Source: CAYNGH01 sp964396845 (GTDB lineage Bacteria > Vulcanimicrobiota > JAJTBE01 > CAYNGH01). Taken from it: a stretch of DNA of 64,000 bases. The stretch's first letter is position 1; each line of letters starts with the position of its first letter. Below the pieces are notes generated by a model. That model saw nothing but the letters and a program-made list of their open reading frames with translations. It had not been told where the DNA came from and did not search any database. The position numbers and the translations under genes were made by a program. The stretch spans positions 1 to 64,000 of the forward strand of contig CAYNGH010000001.1 in assembly GCA_964396845.1 (NCBI GenBank). Reading direction: 5' to 3'. This document shows positions 27,160 to 35,301 of the stretch, in pieces.

Positions 27160-28947
27160 TTAACGGTAGAACACTAACTGATACATGTCCCCCAGTTTTT
27201 TGAATATGGGAATGAACACCTGACGGATAATCTCATCCGGGGTTCTCTCGTCATTTCTCTCCCTTTTGAATTCTTCCGCCATCTGAGCCACCGTCAGTTT
27301 TCCCGAGGACAGCTCGTATGTCAGGATCTCCTCGGGCTGGGAAAGAACTGCATCCACAGTAGTCCGGGGAAGGATCAGGGATGTCCCGTCGGAAGAATAC
27401 TCCCTGGGTTCATGCACCCGCTGGGCATACCACCGGGAAAGGCCTTCAAGGGGGATTTCACTGAACATCCGGTAACGGGGAGATTCAAGATAACGAAAGA
27501 ATGCCGTCAGGGCTTCTCTCTTGCTCAGGAAGTGAAGATACCAGAGGCTGGACAGTCCATAATGCCAGGCCCATTGGAAATGAATCCCCAGCATGTCGAT
27601 GGGGATTTTTGGGACAAGGCTCTCCATGACCGACTCCACCCGCCCGAAGAATCGCCGTTGCAGGTCCCGAATGCCGTTAATGCTGAAGGTTTCCGTGGTC
27701 ATGTGGACATCAGACAAAGTCAGTCCCTTGACAAAGCGGTCGTCCACCACATTCAGGCCATATCTGCCGGGATCTTTGGCAATGGCGGTGCCGGGATAAG
27801 GCCCCATGTAAAAGGCGTTCACCTCGACGCATCCCGGCGCAGCGGACAGAAGCTCTTCTGCCAGATCCTCGGTGGCCCGGTATGTTTCCTCGTCCTCAAA
27901 TGGGCCTCCCAGGATGAAGTTCCCGATGAGGCACATTCCCCGGGTTTTCCATACCTGCTCAACAACCCGGCGGGTCATGTCATGGTTTATCTGTTTGCCG
28001 TATATGTCCAGGATCTTCTGGTGTCCTGATTCAAGCCCCACCTGAAGCCGGGCCAGCCCGGCTCCTGCCAGGGCGGGAATCATTTCCGGGTGCCTGTCCA
28101 TAATGTCAACCCTGCCCTGACAGAAGAAAATAAAGTCCCGGTTGAAATCTCGGCGGTAATCCACCAGCTCCCGGGCAATCTGCTGGACTCTTTTGGGGTT
28201 GGAAATAAAGGTGTCGTCGATTATATCAAAGGCCCGGTATGGATGGGACTCCAGGTTGGATATGATCTCTTCAGTCACCTTGTGTGGACTCCGGTGACGG
28301 TATTTGAGGCCGTGGACTCCCTGAAAGCAGAAAAGGCAGTTATAGGGACAGCCCCGCCCCGACACCACGTGGAATATCTTCTGAATCCCCGCCAGGGAAT
28401 GATCCGGAAAGGGGAGGATATCCAGATCCTTTATGGGTTCTGCCGGGGGGTTTGTGATTATTTTGTCGCCCTTCCGGTATATCAGGCCGGGAATTTGGGA
28501 GTAATCCCCCTTTTTGTTTATCCTGCAATCCGCCAGGCCCATGATGGCTTCTTCCCCTTCTCCCACCACGCAGGCATCAATGGCGGGATCTTCCAGCATG
28601 CCGGCTCCCAGACTGGTGGCCAGAGGCCCCCCCACCACTGTCAGGATTCCTGGGGCCCAGTGCTTGATTTCCCCTGCCATGTGGCAAACCTGCCGGTGAT
28701 TGTCGGACACGGTATAAAAGCCGGCAATGGCTGGACGATCCATCAGAAAAACCTTTCGAATCTCATGATGTGTCATATGGTAGAGCTGATGAATTCCCAG
28801 GCATTTCACCCGGTAACCCCCATCCCGGAGAACTGTGGCCATGGACAGCAGACCCATGTTGTAATAACTGTATTCAATGTTGAATGCGGAATCCAGGTGG
28901 AGAAGAATCACCTGGGGCCGTTGGTTGATTCTGTTGAATTTATTCAA
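27160..28947 (-). CDS. B12-binding radical SAM protein, paralogue 1
   Basis: A 595-residue enzyme. Residues 1-150 form a cobalamin-binding-like domain (VVGGPLATSLG, GEGEEAI). Cys200, Cys204 and Cys207 (RGCPYNCLFC) bind the SAM-cleaving cluster. The last about 70 residues (LTYELSSGKLTVAQMAEEF, IFKKLGDMYQLVF) resemble a PqqD-like or winged-helix tail used to bind peptide substrates. A TTG start follows GGGGGAT. It lies 11 bases after a close paralogue, probably from a tandem duplication. The reaction is unknown; methylation or ring formation of a peptide or lipid is possible. Confidence 0.85.
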   Translation of the reverse strand: MNKFNRINQRPQVILLHLDSAFNIEYSYYNMGLLSMATVLRDGGYRVKCLGIHQLYHMTHHEIRKVFLMDRPAIAGFYTVSDNHRQVCHMAGEIKHWAPGILTVVGGPLATSLGAGMLEDPAIDACVVGEGEEAIMGLADCRINKKGDYSQIPGLIYRKGDKIITNPPAEPIKDLDILPFPDHSLAGIQKIFHVVSGRGCPYNCLFCFQGVHGLKYRHRSPHKVTEEIISNLESHPYRAFDIIDDTFISNPKRVQQIARELVDYRRDFNRDFIFFCQGRVDIMDRHPEMIPALAGAGLARLQVGLESGHQKILDIYGKQINHDMTRRVVEQVWKTRGMCLIGNFILGGPFEDEETYRATEDLAEELLSAAPGCVEVNAFYMGPYPGTAIAKDPGRYGLNVVDDRFVKGLTLSDVHMTTETFSINGIRDLQRRFFGRVESVMESLVPKIPIDMLGIHFQWAWHYGLSSLWYLHFLSKREALTAFFRYLESPRYRMFSEIPLEGLSRWYAQRVHEPREYSSDGTSLILPRTTVDAVLSQPEEILTYELSSGKLTVAQMAEEFKRERNDERTPDEIIRQVFIPIFKKLGDMYQLVFYR

Positions 28948-28958
28948 AGGATCCCCCT

Positions 28959-30767
28959 TTACATTTTGAAGAAAAGTACCTGATATGTCCTGTCCAGTTT
29001 CCGGAGGGCGGGGATGAAATACTTTTTTATCACCGTATCCCTGTCAAGGTCGGTGCCGGTGCGAAGGATGAACTGATCCACCATCTCCCCGACAGTAATT
29101 TTTCCCGATGAAAGCTCGTATATCAGTTTTTCATGTTCCTTCCTCAGGTGGTATCTGGCCACGGTGGGGGGGAGAATAATCTTACTGCCGTCGGAGGAGT
29201 AATAGCGGACTTCCTGAACCCGCATCACAGTGTAGTCCATCAGGTCATCGGGATGGATTCCATCGAAGATTTCAAAGCGATCGCTGGTGAGATACTTGAA
29301 ATAGTTGGAAAGATCCCGCCGGGTTGCCAGAAACACCGAATGCCACAGGCTTCCCGCACCGTAATTCCAACTCCAGTGATAATGGGTCGCCAGCATTAAC
29401 CGGGGGATTTTCTTTAAACTTCTCCGCATGTGATCAGTGACTTCGCCATAGAATTTTATCCGGAGCCTGCGAAGAGTGTTAACATCCAGATGTTCCGTGG
29501 TCATGTGGACATCCGATGCGGAAAGCCCCGTGACAAAAGTCCCTTCGATGGGGGTCAGGCCGTATCTTTCGGGACTTTTCTCGATGGGAGTGCCGGGATA
29601 TGGACACAGGAACCCTGCGTTTATCTCTACCACTCCCGGCGCCAGGGATATGAGCTCCTTGGCCAGATCTATGCTTGCCTGAACGGTTTCTTCGCTTTCG
29701 CCGGGCCCCCCCAGGATGATATTCCCCACCAGGGTCATTCCTCCGGTGTCCGCCACTAATTTTGTCACTTTCTTTATCTGATCGATGGTAATCTTCTTCC
29801 TGTAAGCCTTGAGCATGTCCGGATCCCCCGATTCGATGCCTATTTGCAGCCGGGCAAGACCCGCCTCGTTGAGGGCGGGGATCATCTCCGGATGCCGGGA
29901 AATCTGATCCACCCGGCCCTGGCAGAAGAAAAGAAAGTCCCGGCCCGATTCCTCCCGATATTTTTTCAGCCTCTTGGCAAATTCCATGACCCGGCGGTGA
30001 TCCGACACGAAGGTGTCATCGATTATGTCAAAGTAACGGCTGTTGTATTTCTCGATGTTGTGGACTATCTCATCCATCAGGTTATCAACGCTTCTGAGGC
30101 GGAACTTGAGGCCGTGGACTCCCTGAAAACAAAAGATGCAGTTGTGGGGACATCCCCGGCCCGACACCAGGTGAAAGAAATCTTGAGCCCCTGCCAGATC
30201 GTAATCGGGGAAGGGCAAACTGTCCAGATCCCCGATGGGTGGAGCCGGGGGATTCTGTCGGACTCTGCCTCCCTCCCGCCATATCAGGCCGGGAATATCA
30301 CTCAGGGCGCCGGTGGATTCTTTTTTCCAGCGCATCAGGGCCAGCATGGCTTCCTCCCCTTCTCCCACCACCGCCATGTCAAAATCCCCGCAGTCCATTA
30401 TCTCCGTTCCCAGACTGGTGGCCAGGGGGCCTCCCACGATGATTATGGTCCCGGGACTCCACCGGCGGACCTGCCGGGCCAGACGGCTTACCTGTTCAAT
30501 GTTATCGGAGATGGTATAAAACCCGGCAAAGACTGGTTTTGACAGGCTGAATGTTCTTCGCATATCTCCGGTGGATATCTCAAAAAGCTGATAACCCCCA
30601 AGACACCGAACATTATAGCCTTCCCGATCCAGGAGGGTCGCCATGTAAAGAAGCCCCATATTAAAATATTGATTCTTTAGGTTGTAAAAAGTGGTGGGGT
30701 TCATAAAAACCACGTCCAGAGGCGGGTTTGATTTTTTCAAGCTCTTTACCCGGTCGCCGATTTTCAT
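28959..30767 (-). CDS. B12-binding radical SAM protein, paralogue 2
   Basis: A 602-residue enzyme that aligns with the downstream neighbour along its whole length: the N-terminus (MNPTTFYNLKNQYFNMGLLYMATLL), IIIVGGPLATSLGTEI, and the C-terminal LIYELSSGKITVGEMVDQF are all shared. The cluster cysteines are Cys206, Cys210 and Cys213 (RGCPHNCIFC). ATG 30767 is preferred to an upstream codon because GGAGG lies five bases ahead of it. Retention of two paralogues in tandem suggests either two related substrates or a two-step modification. The enolase-like gene lies 67 bases upstream. Confidence 0.85.
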   Translation of the reverse strand: MKIGDRVKSLKKSNPPLDVVFMNPTTFYNLKNQYFNMGLLYMATLLDREGYNVRCLGGYQLFEISTGDMRRTFSLSKPVFAGFYTISDNIEQVSRLARQVRRWSPGTIIIVGGPLATSLGTEIMDCGDFDMAVVGEGEEAMLALMRWKKESTGALSDIPGLIWREGGRVRQNPPAPPIGDLDSLPFPDYDLAGAQDFFHLVSGRGCPHNCIFCFQGVHGLKFRLRSVDNLMDEIVHNIEKYNSRYFDIIDDTFVSDHRRVMEFAKRLKKYREESGRDFLFFCQGRVDQISRHPEMIPALNEAGLARLQIGIESGDPDMLKAYRKKITIDQIKKVTKLVADTGGMTLVGNIILGGPGESEETVQASIDLAKELISLAPGVVEINAGFLCPYPGTPIEKSPERYGLTPIEGTFVTGLSASDVHMTTEHLDVNTLRRLRIKFYGEVTDHMRRSLKKIPRLMLATHYHWSWNYGAGSLWHSVFLATRRDLSNYFKYLTSDRFEIFDGIHPDDLMDYTVMRVQEVRYYSSDGSKIILPPTVARYHLRKEHEKLIYELSSGKITVGEMVDQFILRTGTDLDRDTVIKKYFIPALRKLDRTYQVLFFKM

Positions 30768-30834
30768 CAATTCCTCCAACATTTTTTTGGACTATATTCT
30801 GTTTGCAAAGTCGATTTGCTGTTGTGACTTAATC

Positions 30835-32004
30835 TTATTTTCCCGGGGCTACTGGTTCAGGCCGATACCTGTTCACCCGGCGGAAATCGGGCTTTCCCCG
30901 GAGATATGGAAAGGACTGGATTATCATCTCACCATCCTTGATGGCAGCGACAGACCCCGTAAGGGAGCTGCTTTCCAAAAAGTCCCGATCCAACTCCCTG
31001 CCGAATCCCGGCCTGGCAAAGGTCGCATCAGAGTCCCTGCCGGAAAGCTTAAGCCCTCCCATGGATTCAACAGCCAAGGGAGCCGGTATGAACAACATTC
31101 GAGGATGGAAAAATTCCATTGCTCCCTGGAACATATGATGGAGGGCTGTTGCACCCCAGCCGGTGGAAGGTTCTCCCCGGAGGGCCAGAATGAAATCTTT
31201 GTAATTTTTCAGGAGATCACATATCCCCAAGAGGTTTGCCATGCCTCCATCCCGTCCCGGCCTGAACACAATGCCGTCAAAGGCTCGGCACGAGAGCAAC
31301 TCCCGGGCCATCTCCCGGCTGGCAGAAAACCCGTCAAACAAGACGGGGCAGGAGATTCCTTCATCCCGGAGGGCTTTTTTCAGCTTTCGGGTCATGGAGA
31401 AATGATCCCGGTGAAAGGGCTGGATGACTGCAGAAGTTTTATCCAGCATATTGGCACAGCTTATCATGAACTGATCCGGGGAGTCGAAGAGGCCCCTGCC
31501 ATCGATTATCACCGTATCATCAGTGCATTCCACTTCACCCCCGAGGATTTGTTCCCCGGTGGTCACAGGATAAGGCTCATCTGCCGGGGAGAATTCTTTC
31601 AGAGGCGCAAGCCACAGGTACTCACGCATCAAGGAGCAAACCGGTAGATTCAGGAACCGCCCCAAAAGATCAAAGAGGGCCGAGTCCAGGGCACATATGG
31701 CGGAACCCATCCCATGACGGAGTGACGAGGCTTCACCGGTCAGGTCAATGATATCGTCAGCGGTAAAAAAACTTCTCCCCATAATTGCCGGGGCAACCCT
31801 CCGCATCATGTCGTCGTCGGCAATCTCCCGGGTCTGGCCGGTCACGGCGGGATCCCCTGTGGGGCCTTCCCCCCAGCCTTCGATAATGTCTTCCCCTGCC
31901 CGGGCCGCCACCCGCACCATGATGTTCTCAATGATGGGTGAATCTCCGCCTGTCCCGTGGCTGAAGGAATAAACCTCCACCCTTTTTATCACAGGTCCTT
32001 GCAT
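30835..32004 (-). CDS. Enolase-superfamily protein lacking recognisable catalytic residues
   Basis: A 389-residue protein with the two-part plan of mandelate racemase/muconate lactonizing enzymes. The N-terminal capping domain (IENIMVRVAARAGEDIIEGWGEG) and helix AICALDSALFDLLGRFLNLPV match that family. The barrel lacks the usual KxK general-base motif at the second strand and a clear Asp-Glu-Asp metal set. The region where they would lie reads DDTVIIDGRGLFD. It may bind rather than convert a ligand, or use a different site. It is just upstream of the two radical SAM genes. No strong ribosome-binding site precedes the ATG. Confidence 0.7.
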   Translation of the reverse strand: MQGPVIKRVEVYSFSHGTGGDSPIIENIMVRVAARAGEDIIEGWGEGPTGDPAVTGQTREIADDDMMRRVAPAIMGRSFFTADDIIDLTGEASSLRHGMGSAICALDSALFDLLGRFLNLPVCSLMREYLWLAPLKEFSPADEPYPVTTGEQILGGEVECTDDTVIIDGRGLFDSPDQFMISCANMLDKTSAVIQPFHRDHFSMTRKLKKALRDEGISCPVLFDGFSASREMARELLSCRAFDGIVFRPGRDGGMANLLGICDLLKNYKDFILALRGEPSTGWGATALHHMFQGAMEFFHPRMLFIPAPLAVESMGGLKLSGRDSDATFARPGFGRELDRDFLESSSLTGSVAAIKDGEMIIQSFPYLRGKPDFRRVNRYRPEPVAPGK

Positions 32005-32074
32005 TTTATGCCTCCGGAATCGGTTTTCTTGTTTTTCTTCCCCGGCGGTTGATACTCCTTGGCAGGCGATGCAT

Positions 32075-32108
32075 AAAATAATTAAAAGGAGCGGTGCCAG
32101 ACCGCCCC
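32075..32108 (-). terminator. Rho-independent terminator after hpf
   Basis: On the minus strand GGGGCGGT (32101-32108) pairs with ACCGCTCC (32088-32095), with one G-U wobble, across the loop CTGGC. TTTTAATTATTTT follows. It lies about 27 bases beyond the hpf stop, so it would end hpf transcripts before the enolase-like gene. Confidence 0.8.
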
Positions 32109-32134
32109 TCTATTGGTTTTTCCTGAGTAGTTGC

Positions 32135-32704
32135 CTATCCGCCGTAGGTGGGATCGATAACGCCGAATCCATCTTTCCTGCGGTATATCACATTGATGGT
32201 ATCTGTCTGGCCGTTGTTGAAAACAAAGAATGAGAAATCCAGGGCTTCCATTTCCTTGATGGCTTCTTCGATGGTCATCATCTTGGAGTTTATCATGGGG
32301 ACCCGGATCACCAGGGGTTCTTCCATGATAATGTGTTCTTCCTTGACTTCCGAATCCTCTCCCCGGGGGCTTTCCACCTGGAAGAATTCCTCGTCCACGT
32401 GTTTTCTCGCCTTGGCGGCACGGCTCTTGTGCTTGCCTTTTTCTTTTTTAACCTGAATTTCCAGCTTGTCCAGCACCTTGTCAATGGATGTGTACATATC
32501 GTTGTTTCTCTCTTCGCCCCGCAGGACAAAGCCGTTGCCATACACGGTGACTTCCACAATGTGCCAGTTACGCTCTGTGGACATAGTGACTTCCGCAGAA
32601 ATAATAGTATCCATGAACCGGACAATCTTGTCGATTCTTTTTTCCGCGTAACTCTTCAGAGCATCGGTTACCTGAAAATTCTTGCCTTTTACAGTCAGCT
32701 GCAT
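32135..32704 (-). CDS. hpf: Ribosome hibernation promoting factor, long form
   Basis: A 189-residue protein. ATG 32704 is chosen because GGGAGG lies just ahead and MQLTVKGKNFQVTDALKSYA is the canonical N-terminus. Residues 1-100 form the ribosome-binding S30AE domain. After a charged linker, residues about 135-189 (VPMINSKMMTIEEAIKEME, FSFFVFNNGQTD) form the C-terminal dimerisation domain of long-form HPF. The protein pairs 70S ribosomes into 100S dimers in stationary phase. A terminator follows, so the gene ends its own transcript. Confidence 0.95.
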   Translation of the reverse strand: MQLTVKGKNFQVTDALKSYAEKRIDKIVRFMDTIISAEVTMSTERNWHIVEVTVYGNGFVLRGEERNNDMYTSIDKVLDKLEIQVKKEKGKHKSRAAKARKHVDEEFFQVESPRGEDSEVKEEHIIMEEPLVIRVPMINSKMMTIEEAIKEMEALDFSFFVFNNGQTDTINVIYRRKDGFGVIDPTYGG

Positions 32705-32798
32705 TTTACCCTCCCTGTTGTATTTTAGGAGAAATATATCAAAACCAGTTTTCAATATGGGATCATCAAATCCTGCCGGAGAGCCATATCATTCCCCA

Positions 32799-33890
32799 TC
32801 AACCAGAAACAGCGCCGATTCTCCTGCGGGCTCTTTCCAGGTCTTCCTTGAACTTTTCGTTGTCAGGGGCCATCTCGTGAGCCTTCTGGTAGTTGGAAAG
32901 GGCTTCCTGAAGATGAGTTCTGTTCTGGCTGAAGTTATACTGCTTCTCCAGGGTCAGCCCCAGATGATAATAGCCTTCCGGGTCCCTGGGGTCCACCTCG
33001 ATGGAGTGACGCAGAATATTAATCGCCTCACTGTATTTCTTCAACTGGGTCAGGCTTTCTCCCAGATACACATATGCCCGGGCAAACCTTGGATCCGCTT
33101 CCACCGCCTTTGCATATTCTTCCGCCGCAGCCTGGTAATCCTCTGCCGCAAAAAGCCGTTCGCCGTTGATGAAATGGTGGATGGCCTTTTCGTTTATTCT
33201 CTGGGCTCCGGAGGTCTTCAGCCGGCCTTCATACAAATCAACAAACCTTCTGGCCACATCGTTTTCCGGGTCCACCCTCAAAAGGTCCTTGAACATTTTT
33301 TCCGCCATCTGATGGCGCCCCAGAGTGTTGTAAAGCAATCCCAGCCGGTATAGTGATGTCTTGTTACGGCTGTCGATTTTTAATATGTCCTCATAAGTGT
33401 TCATGGCTTCCTTGTTCATTTGCAGGTGGATGAACAAATCCGCCATTTCTTCCCGAACCAGGATGTTTTTGGGTTCCTGCTGGGCGACTATATTGAGGAT
33501 CTGCAGTGCAGTGTCAAAACGGCGATCCAGTATATAAGCCTTTGCCAGTTGCGCCCGCATGTCCGCAGGCTGTTTAATGGCATATCCCACATGATCCGCA
33601 AGGCTGGCATAGAAGAATGCCACCTGGGGAATATCCCTGGGCCGACCGCTTTTCTTGGCCTCGGTTTCTGCTTCCATAAGAATCTTCAGAAAGATTCCCC
33701 GGACATGCTCATAAAATTCCTGGTCAACAATACGGCTGTTGGCTTTGGTCACGTTGTCCCACATGGTTTCATCCACGGAACCATAGCGCCGGAGAAGCTG
33801 TTCGTGTTCAAACTGGCTGGAACCCCATGCCATGGGGCAAACCGTCAGAACAAAAGCCACCGCCAGAATAATTACTGTTGTTTTTTTCAA
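32799..33890 (-). CDS. Exported TPR-repeat protein
   Basis: A 363-residue protein with a signal peptide (TVIILAVAFVLTVCPMAWG) and about six TPR repeats. Examples are DLFIHLQMNKEAMNTYEDILKID-type units in the middle and AYVYLGESLTQLKKYSEAI near the end. It should act as a periplasmic scaffold. TTG 33890 after GGGAG is the likely start; a GTG three codons earlier is possible. It is 94 bases upstream of hpf on the same strand. No partner can be named. Confidence 0.8.
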   Translation of the reverse strand: MKKTTVIILAVAFVLTVCPMAWGSSQFEHEQLLRRYGSVDETMWDNVTKANSRIVDQEFYEHVRGIFLKILMEAETEAKKSGRPRDIPQVAFFYASLADHVGYAIKQPADMRAQLAKAYILDRRFDTALQILNIVAQQEPKNILVREEMADLFIHLQMNKEAMNTYEDILKIDSRNKTSLYRLGLLYNTLGRHQMAEKMFKDLLRVDPENDVARRFVDLYEGRLKTSGAQRINEKAIHHFINGERLFAAEDYQAAAEEYAKAVEADPRFARAYVYLGESLTQLKKYSEAINILRHSIEVDPRDPEGYYHLGLTLEKQYNFSQNRTHLQEALSNYQKAHEMAPDNEKFKEDLERARRRIGAVSG

Positions 33891-34110
33891 ACTAATCACT
33901 CCCTGTCCTGTCAGAATTGCAGTAATATTTAATCACTGGCGCAAAAGACGGAACATCTCTTCTCATGATACACTCCAACAGTTATTCATCCCTGATACAT
34001 CGAATCCTTCCTGCTCTTTTCTGTCATAATATACCACAACAGTCATCGGGGACCGCCCTGTCTAAATCACTGGAATAAATGGAAATGGAGTTGCTCAAAG
34101 CAAAAAGTGG

Positions 34111-34323
34111 ATGGAAGATTTTTTAGCAAACCCAAGTATCATCGAGAAAATATCTGGCCATACAAAAAAAAGGGAAGAAGCAGTCTTCTTTTATGAAAAC
34201 CTAATAGAACACACAACAAAAAAAAGTAATAACAAGAATTGCAAATGGTTGTCATTACGTGAGTTGAAGCTTATTGAAGAAGGGTCGGTGGAACCTTGTA
34301 AAGGTTCCACCGAAAACGCATAA
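34111..34323 (+). CDS. Small A+T-rich open frame, possible remnant
   Basis: A 70-codon frame with no recognisable ribosome-binding site. It is much richer in A+T than its neighbours, with runs of AAA codons (THTTKKSNNKN-type composition). The product (MEDFLANPSIIEKISGHTKK start) matches no known family. Its 3' end contains a perfect 12-bp hairpin. The different composition suggests a recently acquired or decaying element rather than a native gene. Confidence 0.3.
   Translation: MEDFLANPSIIEKISGHTKKREEAVFFYENLIEHTTKKSNNKNCKWLSLRELKLIEEGSVEPCKGSTENA
34286..34312. repeat. Perfect 12-bp inverted repeat
   Basis: CGGTGGAACCTT (34286-34297) and AAGGTTCCACCG (34301-34312) are exact inverted copies around a three-base loop. 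It lies about 34 bases beyond the stop of the peroxiredoxin gene on the minus strand. No T-run follows on either strand, so it is not a typical intrinsic terminator. It could protect a transcript end or be part of a mobile-element remnant. Confidence 0.7.
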
Positions 34324-34345
34324 ATTGCGCAAGTCCTGATGGAAT

Positions 34346-35116
34346 TTAATGATCCTTCTGGGGATCCCATTCCTTCCAGACCTTTCCTGCCAGGTCCGGC
34401 CTGGGCTTGAGGGTTTTCTTTCCCGGCTCCCAGCCTGCGGGCAAAACTTCTCCGGTTTTCCGTACATGCTGGAAAGCTTTGACCTGTCGGATGGTTTCTT
34501 CGATCTTGCGTCCAACGGAGGGTGTGAGAATTTCCATGGCCTGAATTACCCCGTCGGGATCGATGATGAACCGCCCCCGGACATTAACCCCTGCCTGATC
34601 ATCATAGACTCCGTAAACTCGGCCGATTTTCCCCCCTGCATCACTGAGCATGGGGTATGGAACTCCGCCGGGGATCATCTTCGACAATTCGGTTTCCTGC
34701 CATATCTTGTGAGCAAACCGGCTGTCGGTACTCATTGACAGGACCTGAACATTGAGCTTGTCAAGTTCATTCATCTTGACGGCAACTGCCGTCAATTCCG
34801 TTGGTCAGACAAAGGTGAAGTCACCGGGATAGAAGCATAAAAGAACCCACTTTCCCCGGAAATCCGAGAGTTTCAGGTTTTTGAAACCTCCCTGGTGATA
34901 TGCTCCTGCTTCGAAATCCGGAGCAACCTGGCCAATCCGGGCAACATTCTGTGTTACAGGGGCAGGATTGCTCCCTGCAGGGGTGTTCTGCTGGCTGTTA
35001 ACCACCGGCCCCTTTGCACTGCTGACGCAACCGGAGTTATCGGCCCCGGCTGGCATTATCATCAATGCAATAAAAATTACCCCAATCAGAAGAGTCAGCT
35101 TCACTGGTATCTTCAC
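34346..35116 (-). CDS. Exported selenoprotein peroxiredoxin (in-frame UGA)
   Basis: One 256-residue AhpC/TSA-type peroxiredoxin if UGA 34807-34805 is read as selenocysteine. The frame is unbroken except for that codon, which lies at residue 104, where the peroxidatic Cys of [19 protein letters not shown] is expected. Downstream residues [20 protein letters not shown] are standard for the family. A hairpin resembling a bacterial SECIS follows the UGA. A signal peptide ([23 protein letters not shown]) points to export. The usual C-terminal resolving Cys (VCPA) is replaced by Leu (GEVLPAGW). The GTG start follows an ideal AAAGGAGGTGA. A nonsense mutation is the alternative reading. Confidence 0.85.
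34776..34795 (-). promoter_or_regulatory. Bacterial SECIS-like hairpin after the UGA codon
   Basis: On the transcript, UUGACGGC and GCCGUCAA form a perfect 8-bp stem with a four-base loop AGUU. The stem begins nine bases after the UGA. The G in the second loop position lies 18 bases after the UGA. Bacterial SECIS elements, which recruit SelB, are short stem-loops just downstream of UGA with a G early in the apical loop, and this fits. The hairpin lies inside the coding sequence, and its codons (LTAVAVK) also match the protein family. Confidence 0.8.
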
Positions 35117-35301
35117 GTATCATTCACCTCCTTTCGTTATAATTTTCACATATTAATTCCCCCTGCACCGGGATAACCCTTCACTGCATCTTGAAAGGCT
35201 GTCCCGGCGATCCCGGGAGAAGGAGAATATCAAAGCCGGGAGAAGGTTTGGGGAAATTTTAATAATCTGCCCATTTTGGGCCGGCAGAAAGGCAGTAATT
35301 C

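Noticed and set aside
28090..28983. A 297-codon plus-strand frame
   Set aside because: It is antisense to the radical SAM paralogue, whose cluster motif and whole-length match to its neighbour are convincing.
34346..35116. Peroxiredoxin as a pseudogene or frameshifted pair
   Set aside because: Both halves are in the same frame and the only break is a TGA at the catalytic cysteine, followed by a SECIS-like hairpin. Selenocysteine explains the data better.
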